64,000 nt of DNA from Fen-1258 sp947085815. Lineage in GTDB: Bacteria > Bacteroidota > Ignavibacteria > Ignavibacteriales > Melioribacteraceae. The notes below the pieces were generated by a model, which worked only from the letters and a program-made list of their open reading frames with translations, had not been told where the DNA came from and did no database searches. Below are positions 1-7,837 of this stretch, one piece after another (positions within the stretch are counted from its first letter, which is position 1; each line of letters opens with the position of its first letter). The position numbers and the translations under genes were made by a program. The DNA is taken from the NCBI GenBank assembly GCA_947085815.1, contig CAMTXU010000010.1, forward strand, positions 18,968 to 82,967, written 5' to 3'.

Positions 1-1
1 A

Positions 2-1552
2 GCACTCTTGGAAAAAATTGAGACGGTTAAAAACGAGGACGTAAATACCGACAGCACAAATTCCGTTCTTGAGCAGTTAATATTTAACATAGAAAGTGGG
101 AACGGTAAATTAGAAACTGTTCCGGCTCAAAAGGAATCTGCCGAGCCCGCCGCCAAACCTAAAAAAACAAAATCTACAAAAACGAAAATAGTGGAGGCGG
201 AACAGCCGCCGAAAGCGGAACAAAATTTTGTAAAACCGCAAGTAAGCGAAGTGCCGAAAAAAATAGTTGAATCAAAATATGATGTTGAAAAAAAACCGAC
301 TGTTGAAGAGAAGGCTGGAATCGAAAAAAAGACAAATGTTGCCGCATCAAGTGCAGACAATTCAATTCGCGTTGATGTAGACAGGCTTGATGCCCTGCTT
401 GATATTGTCTCCGAACTTGTACTTGGTAGAAATCGGCTTGCCCAAGTGAATTCAAAATTCGGAGAAGATAACGAGGGATCAAAATATTCAAAAGATTTCG
501 GCGAGGTTACAAAACAAATTGACCTGATGACTACAGAACTTCAGCTTGTTGTTATGAAACTGCGCATGGTTAAAATCGGAAAAATATTTAATCGCTATCC
601 TCGTGTTGTTAGAGATCTGAGCAAAGAACTTGGAAAAGAAGTTGAGCTTATTATCAAAGGTGAAGATACGGAAGTTGATAAAAATCTTATTGAAGAGATC
701 AACGACCCGCTCGTTCATCTAATCCGTAATTCAGTTGATCATGGTGTTGAAAAACCGGAAACAAGAATCCGCGCGGGCAAAAATCCAAAAGGAACAGTCA
801 TTCTCTCTGCCGAACATATGGGCAACAACATTATTATTACCATTGAAGACGACGGAAACGGAATTGATCCGGGTATCATTTGCGAAAAGGCAATAGAGAA
901 GGGATTAATAACGCGCGAAAAAGTAAAAGAACTTACCAGACAAGAGATGATGCAGTTAATTTTTCTCCCGGGACTTTCAACAAAGCAAACTGTGTCAAAT
1001 GTTTCCGGGCGCGGTGTTGGAATGGATGTTGTAAAAACCAACGTTGCAAAATTGAGAGGAATAATTAATATAGAATCGGAATTAGGAAAGGGAACAAAGA
1101 TCATCCTCAAACTTCCATTAACTCTCGCAATAATTTCCGGAATGATTGTCAAAATTGATGGAGAGTACCTGGTAATTCCGCTCTACTCTGTAATCGAAGT
1201 TATTCGCCCAGACAAAGAGCAAATATATTCCGTGAATGGAAAACAAGTTATCAAACTTCGCGATTCGGTTCTTCCGCTGGTTGAACTTAATCATCTTCTC
1301 TCAGGAAAAATAGATAGAAGTAAGCAGGACGAGCGTGTGTGTGCGTATATTGTTGAGATTGGTATTGCAGAAAAAAGATACGGATTAAAGGTTGATGAGT
1401 TGGTAGGTCAACAAGAGGTTGTAATTAAATCGCTTGGCTCGTACCTTGGAAAAGTTGAGGGTGTTGCCGGCTCTACTATTATGGGAGACGGAACGATTGT
1501 AATGATTCTTGATATCACCGAATTGTTCACAAGACTGGAAAGAAATTCTTGA
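2..1552 (+). CDS. cheA: Chemotaxis histidine kinase CheA (5' end outside window)
   Basis: CheA autophosphorylates and passes phosphate to CheY and CheB in receptor arrays. The frame is open to the window edge, so the gene is partial: most of the N-terminal Hpt domain lies upstream and the visible protein starts at the end of Hpt. Counting from the TTG at position 8, there is a charged Lys/Pro/Ala-rich linker (to about residue 115), the dimerisation domain (LDALLDIVSELVLGRNRL), the ATPase domain with N-box HLIRNSVDHG, G1 DDGNGID and G2 GRGVGMDVV, and a C-terminal CheW-like P5 domain (about 380-514). The stop overlaps the cheB start, so the two are probably translationally coupled. No CheW, CheR or receptor gene is visible in the window. 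Confidence 0.96.
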   Translation, partial: ALLEKIETVKNEDVNTDSTNSVLEQLIFNIESGNGKLETVPAQKESAEPAAKPKKTKSTKTKIVEAEQPPKAEQNFVKPQVSEVPKKIVESKYDVEKKPTVEEKAGIEKKTNVAASSADNSIRVDVDRLDALLDIVSELVLGRNRLAQVNSKFGEDNEGSKYSKDFGEVTKQIDLMTTELQLVVMKLRMVKIGKIFNRYPRVVRDLSKELGKEVELIIKGEDTEVDKNLIEEINDPLVHLIRNSVDHGVEKPETRIRAGKNPKGTVILSAEHMGNNIIITIEDDGNGIDPGIICEKAIEKGLITREKVKELTRQEMMQLIFLPGLSTKQTVSNVSGRGVGMDVVKTNVAKLRGIINIESELGKGTKIILKLPLTLAIISGMIVKIDGEYLVIPLYSVIEVIRPDKEQIYSVNGKQVIKLRDSVLPLVELNHLLSGKIDRSKQDERVCAYIVEIGIAEKRYGLKVDELVGQQEVVIKSLGSYLGKVEGVAGSTIMGDGTIVMILDITELFTRLERNS

Positions 1553-2619
1553 AAGAAAACATCACAGTTTTGATTGTAGACGATTCAGCGTTCATGCGCA
1601 AATCCTTATCGATTATGCTTCAGAGTGATCCCGGAATTACCGTAATTGGTACTGCGCGGGACGGACAAGAAGGGTTTACGCTTGCAAAAAATCTTAAGCC
1701 GGATATAATGACTCTTGATATTGAAATGCCGGTGATGGATGGTCTAACGGCGCTCAAAAAAATTATGGCAGAATGCCCCACCTCTGTTATAATGGTTAGT
1801 TCAATTACTACAGAAGGTGCGCAGGCAACTATAAAAGCTTTGGAACTTGGCGCCGTTGATTTTATACCGAAAGAACTTTCATATGTAAGTGTAAATATCT
1901 CTAATATCAGAGAAGATCTGATCTCTAAGATTAAAGAGATTGTGCGGCAGAAATTATTGAAAGAGAGGTTGTCACGCATCAGAAATGCCGCGCCTACAGC
2001 GCCTCCTCCGAAAAGATTAACCAGCGTTATAAAGCAAATACCCCGCCTCGGTTACAAAGCCGTAGCGATGGGAATTTCTACCGGAGGTCCATTCACGCTT
2101 CAAAAAATTTTACCGCTGATCTCGGAAAAAATTAATGTTCCTATTTTTATTGTGCAGCATATGCCGCCGAAGTTTACAAAAACTTTAGCGGAAAGATTGA
2201 ACGGAATGTGTTCCCTTGAAGTGAAAGAGGCAGAAGATTTTGAGCCTGTTAGACCGAACGTAATTTACATAGCTCCCGGCGGCTTTCATATGAAAGTTAA
2301 AAGCAATGGCGCCGGTAGAGTTGAAATTAATGTTTCAAGCGAGCCAAGCAATACTCTACACCGCCCAGCCGTGGATGTTATGATGAACTCCGTTATTGAT
2401 GTTTATGGCAAGCAGACATTGGGCGTAATAATGACCGGAATGGGAAAAGACGGTTGTGAGGCAATTAAAAAATTGAAAGCGTTGGGAGGGCACTCAATTG
2501 CGCAAGATGAAGAGAGTTGCGTTGTGTACGGAATGCCTAAAGCGATTGTTGATGCCGGACTTGCCGATTTAGTATTGCCGATAGAAAAAATACCTGAGAT
2601 AATTAACAGAATAATGTAA
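1549..2619 (+). CDS. cheB: Chemotaxis response regulator / protein-glutamate methylesterase CheB
   Basis: CheB demethylates or deamidates receptor glutamates when phosphorylated by CheA. An N-terminal REC domain carries phospho-acceptor D57 (TLDIEMPVMDG). A linker leads to the C-terminal methylesterase domain, with catalytic S177 (GISTGG), H204 (VQHMPP) and D301 (GMGKDGC); all three are present. The length of 356 residues is usual. The start is a TTG overlapping the cheA stop (TTGA) behind a GGAAAG ribosome site. The 168-bp gap downstream contains a structured repeat, so cheAB probably ends a transcription unit. Confidence 0.97.
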   Translation: MKENITVLIVDDSAFMRKSLSIMLQSDPGITVIGTARDGQEGFTLAKNLKPDIMTLDIEMPVMDGLTALKKIMAECPTSVIMVSSITTEGAQATIKALELGAVDFIPKELSYVSVNISNIREDLISKIKEIVRQKLLKERLSRIRNAAPTAPPPKRLTSVIKQIPRLGYKAVAMGISTGGPFTLQKILPLISEKINVPIFIVQHMPPKFTKTLAERLNGMCSLEVKEAEDFEPVRPNVIYIAPGGFHMKVKSNGAGRVEINVSSEPSNTLHRPAVDVMMNSVIDVYGKQTLGVIMTGMGKDGCEAIKKLKALGGHSIAQDEESCVVYGMPKAIVDAGLADLVLPIEKIPEIINRIM

Positions 2620-2656
2620 ACGGTTTTAATGTTTAGATGAAATTTTTATTTAAGAG

Positions 2657-2755
2657 CGGTTCTGCCATAGGCATGGCTATGCCATAAAAATATCAATATT
2701 CTCTGTCCAGCCTTTGGCTGGATTAAATATTTTCATTCGATAATCTTTAGAACCG
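2657..2755. repeat. Nested inverted-repeat element after cheB
   Basis: An outer 7-bp pair, CGGTTCT (2657-2663) with AGAACCG (2749-2755), encloses two further structures. The first is a GC-rich palindromic stretch at 2664-2685, for example GGCAT (2670-2674) with ATGCC (2679-2683). The second is an AAAATAT (2687-2693) / ATATTTT (2727-2733) stem enclosing the hairpin CCAGCC-TTT-GGCTGG (2707-2721). The whole can fold as a three-way junction. It could be a terminator region or a dispersed palindromic element; no T-run follows directly, so the first is not certain. Confidence 0.5.
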
Positions 2756-2787
2756 TCCTTAACAAATTGAAATAAGGAGAATTTGCA

Positions 2788-3033
2788 ATGGGTAATCATT
2801 TTGAAGATGCTTTATTCAAGGATATTTTTTCCAAAAATAAATTAAGTACCGGTAACCTCTTAAAATCGAACGACGTTGAAATAAAAGGGACAGCCAAAAT
2901 TACCGTCGAGGATGATGAAATGGACGGCGTTCGTGTAATTTTGAAAAAAGATGCAAACGACTCTATCAAAGAGATTAAATTTGTTTGTTCATGCGGTCAA
3001 ACCAAGTCTATCATACTTGACTATTCTGAGTAA
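2788..3033 (+). CDS. Small conserved-looking protein of unknown function
   Basis: This 81-residue acidic protein was not recognised. It has no signal peptide or membrane segment. The C-terminal third holds two cysteines (FVCSCGQTKSI) after a predicted beta-rich core. A clear ribosome site (AAGGAG, 11 nt before the ATG) supports translation. It stands alone between cheB and flgB, with gaps of 168 and 122 bp. A link to motility is suggested only by position. Confidence 0.7.
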   Translation: MGNHFEDALFKDIFSKNKLSTGNLLKSNDVEIKGTAKITVEDDEMDGVRVILKKDANDSIKEIKFVCSCGQTKSIILDYSE

Positions 3034-3110
3034 TAAATAGCATTTGTAGAATATTAGCCACTGCCGAATTACTTCTTCAAAGCATTTCATTAAATTCAAC
3101 ACATTTTGCC

Positions 3111-3125
3111 TGGCATTCGATTTGG
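3111..3125 (+). promoter_or_regulatory. Possible sigma-54 promoter before flgB
   Basis: TGGCAT-N5-TTGG agrees with the sigma-54 pattern TGGCAC-N5-TTGC at all but two positions and keeps the GG element, but the GC of the -12 box reads GG. The start of transcription would fall near 3137, about 19 nt before the flgB ATG. Support comes mainly from a better match of the same type before fliA. Confidence 0.35.
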
Positions 3126-3155
3126 GTAGTTAAGAATTAAAACTCAAAGGCTAAA

Positions 3156-3551
3156 ATGCCATCATCTGTTAAATTACTTCAAAATCTTCTCGACTATTGC
3201 GCGGTAAAAAACAAAACTATCGCAAAGAATATTTCCAACATTGGAACCGAGAGTTATAAGAGGGAAGATGTTGTGTTCAAAAATTTACTCGACGATAACA
3301 TCAATTCATTTCTGAAAACTTCCGAGAGTAAGCATTTTACCGCTCTTCAGGTAAACAATACACATGATTCAAAATTTGAACAGGTTTACGATGAGAGCGA
3401 AAACATGGAGTCCGGTATTAATAATGTGAATATAGACAGGGAGATGACCGAATTAGCAGAAAACACACTTCGATACAAATTTGCCGCCAGAAAAATTGGC
3501 GATTATTACAAGAGCGTTCAAAATGTTATTAAAGGAGGAGGTAAATTTTGA
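3156..3551 (+). CDS. flgB: Flagellar proximal rod protein FlgB
   Basis: FlgB forms the proximal rod next to the MS-ring. The 131-residue protein has the N-terminal rod signature (about residues 9-35, KNKTIAKNISNIGTESYKRE, a variant of the ANNIANxxTPGYK motif) and the C-terminal helix shared by axial proteins (MTELAENTLRYKFAARKI). The stop overlaps the flgC start within a strong ribosome site. It begins the long hook-basal-body operon that runs to flgE. Confidence 0.93.
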   Translation: MPSSVKLLQNLLDYCAVKNKTIAKNISNIGTESYKREDVVFKNLLDDNINSFLKTSESKHFTALQVNNTHDSKFEQVYDESENMESGINNVNIDREMTELAENTLRYKFAARKIGDYYKSVQNVIKGGGKF

Positions 3552-4051
3552 AAATCTTGGGAAATATGTTCGGCTTGAATTTTAGTTCTCGCGGTATGAG
3601 CATTCAAAGAAAAAAAATGGATTTGATCTCTCAGAACATAGCAAACGCTGATACAGTTCGAACAGAAAACGGTGAGCCGTACAAAAGAAAGTACTTAAAA
3701 GTTCAATCCGACCAAAATGAGTTCGTCAAAAATTTGTCTACTGAAGGAAAGCTTCTTAAACTCAACACCACGGAAGCAAATCATTTTGCAGTCGCAAATA
3801 GTTCTGAAAGTTTTGAAATATCATCCGGTATGGGAAAAACAAAATTGGATGAGATGACCGACCTCAAACAAGGAGATCTTGTTTATATGCCGGATCACCC
3901 GGATGCAAACGAAAAGGGTTATGTAGAGATGTCAAATGTCAGCATCATTAACGAAATGGTTGACATGATTGCCGCTACGAGGAGTTATGAGGCAAATCTT
4001 CAAGCACTTAACTCAGCAAAACAAATGGCTAAAGATTCTTTGGAGATATAA
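3548..4051 (+). CDS. flgC: Flagellar proximal rod protein FlgC
   Basis: FlgC is the second proximal rod component. The 167-residue protein has the N-terminal rod motif (MDLISQNIANADTVRT, about residues 21-36), a conserved central PDHPDANEKGYVEMSNV segment, and a C-terminal helix containing MVDMIAATRSYEANL typical of FlgC/FlgG proteins. The start is a TTG at 3548, chosen because the strong site AAAGGAGGAGG lies 5-6 nt upstream and the start overlaps the flgB stop (TTGA). The next gene starts directly after its stop. Confidence 0.95.
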   Translation: MKILGNMFGLNFSSRGMSIQRKKMDLISQNIANADTVRTENGEPYKRKYLKVQSDQNEFVKNLSTEGKLLKLNTTEANHFAVANSSESFEISSGMGKTKLDEMTDLKQGDLVYMPDHPDANEKGYVEMSNVSIINEMVDMIAATRSYEANLQALNSAKQMAKDSLEI

Positions 4052-4291
4052 ATGAAAGTTTTAACAAACAGCGTTGGTAATTATCAACCGACTTATATGA
4101 AAGCTGCGGCAGCCAACAGAACCGAATTTGCACAAAAAATTAACAATGAAAGCATCTCCGTAGCGGAAAAAAATTTTTTTGCAGAGCTCTACCCCGGACG
4201 CCGGGAGGAGATAATGAGCTATCAGTTATATAACTCGAAAGGGAAAGTCTCCGGTGTACACGTCGGTTCACTTTTCGATAGGAGAGGATAA
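4052..4291 (+). CDS. Unknown small protein between flgC and fliE
   Basis: This 79-residue protein was not recognised. It begins one base after the flgC stop and ends just before fliE, in the slot where most flagellar operons have fliE directly. It has no signal peptide or membrane helix. The central part (ISVAEKNFFAELYPGR) looks like an amphipathic helix, and the end (GKVSGVHVGSLFDRRG) is basic and glycine-rich. Its tight packing in the operon supports a real gene, possibly a lineage-specific rod or export factor; that role is inference. Confidence 0.75.
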   Translation: MKVLTNSVGNYQPTYMKAAAANRTEFAQKINNESISVAEKNFFAELYPGRREEIMSYQLYNSKGKVSGVHVGSLFDRRG

Positions 4292-4292
4292 A

Positions 4293-4583
4293 ATGAAAAT
4301 TGAAGGATTAGGAAGTATAATACCTAACTCAATTCAGCCGCAGAAAGTAAAGGAGCAGGGAGGAGAAAATTTTGGAAGCGCACTCACGGATCTGATCAAG
4401 GATGTTAATCAAAACCAGATAAATTCAAATAACTCAATAGAAAAATTTATCTCAGGTGAAGGTGTTCAATTACACGAAGTAATGATAGCCGGTGAAAAAG
4501 CAAAAACAAGTCTTGAACTCTTAATGGAAATAAGAAACAAAACTGTTGACATGTTTAAAGAATTAACTAGGATGCCTGTTTAA
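4293..4583 (+). CDS. fliE: Flagellar hook-basal body complex protein FliE
   Basis: FliE joins the MS-ring and export gate to the rod. The ATG at 4293 gives 96 residues and has the ribosome site GGAGAGG just upstream; an earlier in-frame GTG at 4254 lies inside the preceding gene and has no such site. The C-terminal half has the family pattern (GEGVQLHEVMIAGEKAKTSL, then LLMEIRNKTVDMFKELTRMPV as split here into two parts). The stop is 2 nt from fliF. Confidence 0.93.
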   Translation: MKIEGLGSIIPNSIQPQKVKEQGGENFGSALTDLIKDVNQNQINSNNSIEKFISGEGVQLHEVMIAGEKAKTSLELLMEIRNKTVDMFKELTRMPV

Positions 4584-4585
4584 TT

Positions 4586-6193
4586 ATGAATGCAAATCCA
4601 TTACAAACTCTTCTCGGTATTGTCAACAAATTGAACCCCAAGCAAAAATTTATGCTTGTCGGGGGGATAGTATCAACGCTGGCTTTACTCTTTGTTCTTC
4701 TCTTCTTTCTGAACGAGCCAAATTATACTTCGCTCTATTCCGGCTTATCGCAGGAAGACGCTTCAAAAGTTGTTGAATACCTCGCTAATCAAAAAGTGCT
4801 TTATAAAATAGATGATAACGGACAAACCATAAAAGTGCCTTATGATAAAGTTTATGAACTGCGGTTGGCTCTTGCGGGAAAAGGAATTCCTAGTTCAGGT
4901 GTGATTGGTTACGAAATATTTGATAAATCGACGATGGGAATGAGCGAGTTTACACAGAAACTAAACTATAAACGCGCTCTCGAAGGTGAACTTGCCAGAA
5001 CTATTCAGCAACAGGAAGGCGTTGCTGGCGCGCGAGTTCATATTGTTATACCGCAAAAAACAATTTTTAAAGAGGAAGAAAAACTTCCATCGGCATCTGT
5101 AGTGCTTAAACTTAGAGGCGGTTCTACCCCTTCAAAAGAGAATATTCAGTCAATAGTGAATTTATTGGTTGGAAGTGTAGAAGGACTGCAGCAGGCAAAA
5201 GTTTCCATCATCGATACCAAAGGAAGAATACTCAACTCTGAAAATGAAGAAGGTCCTCTTGCGTTTGCTTCTTCCAAACAGTATGAGATAAAAAAATCAG
5301 TTGAAAAATATTTAGTACAAAAAGCCCAATCCATGCTTGATAATGTTTTGGGTTATGGAAATTCGATGGTGCAGGTAAACGCCGATTTGAATTTTGATCA
5401 AGTTGAAAAAACGATGGAGAACTACGACCCGGACTCGCAGGTGGCAATTAGCGAGCAGACCATCAAAATTAATAATCAAGGTAAAGTTCAAAATGATTCT
5501 ACTGCTCAGTCAAATAACAATACATTAACTAATTATGAAATAAGTAAGACAATTGAAAAAGTTATTTCGGGCAGCGGAAATATAAAACGATTAAGCGTTG
5601 CTGCGGTGATTAACGATGTTCCGAAAGAAGTGAAAAATGGGGACAAAACCGAGACAATCTTTGAACCCCGTCCACAAGAACAGGTAAAGAAATTGGAAGA
5701 GATCATTAAAAATGCCGTGGGTCTTGATCCTCAGCGGAATGATCAGTTCTCAATTACTAATATACCATTTGAAACAAAACAGATCGAAAGCATACCGGAG
5801 ACTCAGAGTTCATCCGCATTGCCGGACGCCGATCAATGGATAAATCTCACATTCATCATTGTTGCAATAGTGTCTTCAATCTTCGTTCTCAAAAGTCTTA
5901 TGAAAAGATTGAAGAATGAGAGAATTGTTATCGGTACTATTAATCCGAATCAATTTGCCGCTAGTGGAGGCGTATTATCCGCTTCATCAATCCCTCAGCA
6001 GCAAACTCAAGTACATCAAATAATGGCAAAGAAAAAGCGTGGAATATTGCCGATGGGCGATATTGAAGATGATATTTCCGACGAAGCTATGATGAAAAAA
6101 AATCAACAGGAAAGAATTGTGAACTATGTTTCAAAAAACCCAATGGATGCCGCAAAACTAATTAACGCCTGGATGCATGAAGATGAGATCTAA
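4586..6193 (+). CDS. fliF: Flagellar MS-ring protein FliF
   Basis: FliF forms the MS-ring in the inner membrane, the base on which the export gate and the C-ring assemble. The 535-residue protein has a first membrane segment at about 23-43, the YscJ-like ring-building domains (about 45-225; ANQKVLYKIDD and KRALEGELARTI are typical), a long periplasmic region, a second membrane segment near 415-437, and a cytoplasmic tail that binds FliG. The end overlaps the start of fliG by 17 nt. Confidence 0.97.
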   Translation: MNANPLQTLLGIVNKLNPKQKFMLVGGIVSTLALLFVLLFFLNEPNYTSLYSGLSQEDASKVVEYLANQKVLYKIDDNGQTIKVPYDKVYELRLALAGKGIPSSGVIGYEIFDKSTMGMSEFTQKLNYKRALEGELARTIQQQEGVAGARVHIVIPQKTIFKEEEKLPSASVVLKLRGGSTPSKENIQSIVNLLVGSVEGLQQAKVSIIDTKGRILNSENEEGPLAFASSKQYEIKKSVEKYLVQKAQSMLDNVLGYGNSMVQVNADLNFDQVEKTMENYDPDSQVAISEQTIKINNQGKVQNDSTAQSNNNTLTNYEISKTIEKVISGSGNIKRLSVAAVINDVPKEVKNGDKTETIFEPRPQEQVKKLEEIIKNAVGLDPQRNDQFSITNIPFETKQIESIPETQSSSALPDADQWINLTFIIVAIVSSIFVLKSLMKRLKNERIVIGTINPNQFAASGGVLSASSIPQQQTQVHQIMAKKKRGILPMGDIEDDISDEAMMKKNQQERIVNYVSKNPMDAAKLINAWMHEDEI

Positions 6194-7223
6194 CGACAAA
6201 CTCCAATTAAAAGATTTATCCGATGAAGTAACCGGATTACAAAAAGCCGCTATGCTGATGGTCGCTCTGAATGTTGAAGCCGCTTCGGCAGTGCTCAAAC
6301 ATCTCGACCCGGCTGATGTGGAATTTCTAACAACGGAAATTTCCAAGGTTAAAAATATCTCTTCCAAGACAGCCGATACGGTAATTGAAGAATTTTACAA
6401 CATGGTTACCGCGCGTGAATATGTTTTGGAAGGCGGTTTGGATTTTGCCCAGGCTGTTCTCGAAAAAAGCTATGGGCACGCCAAGGCATCTGAAATTATT
6501 GAAAAGATAAAGCGGTTAACAACACTTAAAGGCTTTGATGTTCTTAAAAAAGCAGAGCCGGCTCAGCTTATAAATTTTTTAAATAAAGAGCACCCGCAAA
6601 CCATGGCTCTTATTCTTTCTCAGCTCAGTCCGGATCAAACGGCAAATGCTTTAAAAGAACTACCCGAAGATTTGAGAATTGATGTTGTACATAGGATTGC
6701 TACGCTCGGCAAGATTGCGCCTCAAACTCTAAAACAGATAGAACATGTGGTTGATGAGATTGCCGGTGCTTCAATGAGCCAATCGGTGGGTAAACTTGGT
6801 GGCGCTAAATGCCTTGCCGCAATTCTGAACAGAACCAATGTTACTACGGTTAAAGAAATTCTGGATAAGCTTGAGAATGTGGACGCGGAGACAACCTACG
6901 AAGTGAAACGATTAATGTTCATCTTCGATGAGATAATAAATATTAATGATAAAGATATTCAGAAAATTATGCGTGAGATCGACCGGAAAGATTTGGCGCT
7001 GGCCTTAAAAATATCCGATGAAAAACTTAAAGCCAAAATATTTAAGAATATGAGCGAGCGAGCAGCCGACTTGTTGAAGGAAGAACTGCAATATATGGGT
7101 ATGGTAAAACTGAAAGAGGTTGAAAGCGCTCAATCGCGTATAATTGACGTTATAAAATCTCTCGAGGAACAGGGAGAAATTTCTCTTAACCTGCGCGGCG
7201 GTCCGGAAGAAGTCTATGTCTAA
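6177..7223 (+). CDS. fliG: Flagellar motor switch protein FliG
   Basis: FliG is the C-ring protein that meets MotA and makes torque. The 348-residue protein has three domains: an N-terminal part contacting FliF (QKAAMLMVAL), the middle domain with the EHPQ motif at about residue 138 (NKEHPQTMALILSQL), and the C-terminal torque domain with the charged helix (DIQKIMREIDRKDLALAL). The start lies inside the fliF end; an ATG at 6183 is an alternative. It overlaps fliH by 8 nt. Confidence 0.97.
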   Translation: MKMRSNDKLQLKDLSDEVTGLQKAAMLMVALNVEAASAVLKHLDPADVEFLTTEISKVKNISSKTADTVIEEFYNMVTAREYVLEGGLDFAQAVLEKSYGHAKASEIIEKIKRLTTLKGFDVLKKAEPAQLINFLNKEHPQTMALILSQLSPDQTANALKELPEDLRIDVVHRIATLGKIAPQTLKQIEHVVDEIAGASMSQSVGKLGGAKCLAAILNRTNVTTVKEILDKLENVDAETTYEVKRLMFIFDEIININDKDIQKIMREIDRKDLALALKISDEKLKAKIFKNMSERAADLLKEELQYMGMVKLKEVESAQSRIIDVIKSLEEQGEISLNLRGGPEEVYV

Positions 7224-7836
7224 TGTAATTAAACTTAATTCTCACTCTAAAAAGGCTAGTATTAAAGTATCCGGATTTGGTACAGAGGCTGAAAAAGAAA
7301 GTGACGCGGACTTATTTAAAAAACAGCTGGAAGAAAATTATTCGCGCGGATACCGTGAAGCGCAAGAAAAAACCAGACGCGATGTTGAACGTGAGTACAC
7401 GGATAAGTTAGTTCGGAAGTATGAGGAAGTTTATAGAATTCTACAGCAATTTGACGAGAGCTTTATCGATTACGAACTGGCATTTGAAAAATTGGTAATT
7501 GAAACTGCATTCGAAGTAGCAAAGAAAATTGTTCAAAGAGAAATTAGTAATGACACAATAATTAACGAGAACGTACGCGTAGCGATTAATAAAATTATGG
7601 GTGCTAACGAGGTTAGGTTGAAATTGAATCCGTCAGATGTAGATGAAATAACGGAAGCCAGTAAAAATTTGATTAACGGAAGTTCGTTTAATAAAATTAA
7701 AATTGAGCCAGATGAGCGCATCGAACAGGGCGGGTGTTTAATTGAGACGGAAATTGGAAATGTCGATGCGAGAATTTCGATACAATTAAGCGAAATGCAA
7801 AAACAACTTGAAGACAGTCTAATAAAAAAGAATTGA
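7216..7836 (+). CDS. fliH: Flagellar assembly protein FliH
   Basis: FliH dimers bind and restrain the export ATPase FliI and dock it on the C-ring through FliN. The 206-residue protein has a disordered basic N terminus, a helical region (about 35-100, GYREAQEKTRRDVEREY) and the C-terminal FliH/HrpE domain (ETAFEVAKKIVQREIS, and later IEQGGCLIETEIGNVDARI). Its place between fliG and fliI is the standard order. Confidence 0.93.
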   Translation: MSNVIKLNSHSKKASIKVSGFGTEAEKESDADLFKKQLEENYSRGYREAQEKTRRDVEREYTDKLVRKYEEVYRILQQFDESFIDYELAFEKLVIETAFEVAKKIVQREISNDTIINENVRVAINKIMGANEVRLKLNPSDVDEITEASKNLINGSSFNKIKIEPDERIEQGGCLIETEIGNVDARISIQLSEMQKQLEDSLIKKN

Positions 7837-7837
7837 A

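Noticed and set aside
739..1152. A 137-codon minus-strand open frame inside cheA
   Set aside because: It lies opposite the conserved ATPase region of cheA and its translation has no recognisable features.
4190..4212. GC-rich palindrome CCCGG-ACG-CCGGG
   Set aside because: It is short, lies inside a coding region and explains no termination or regulation.
4254..4292. Longer FliE start at a GTG
   Set aside because: It lies inside the preceding gene and has no ribosome site, while the ATG at 4293 has GGAGAGG just upstream.
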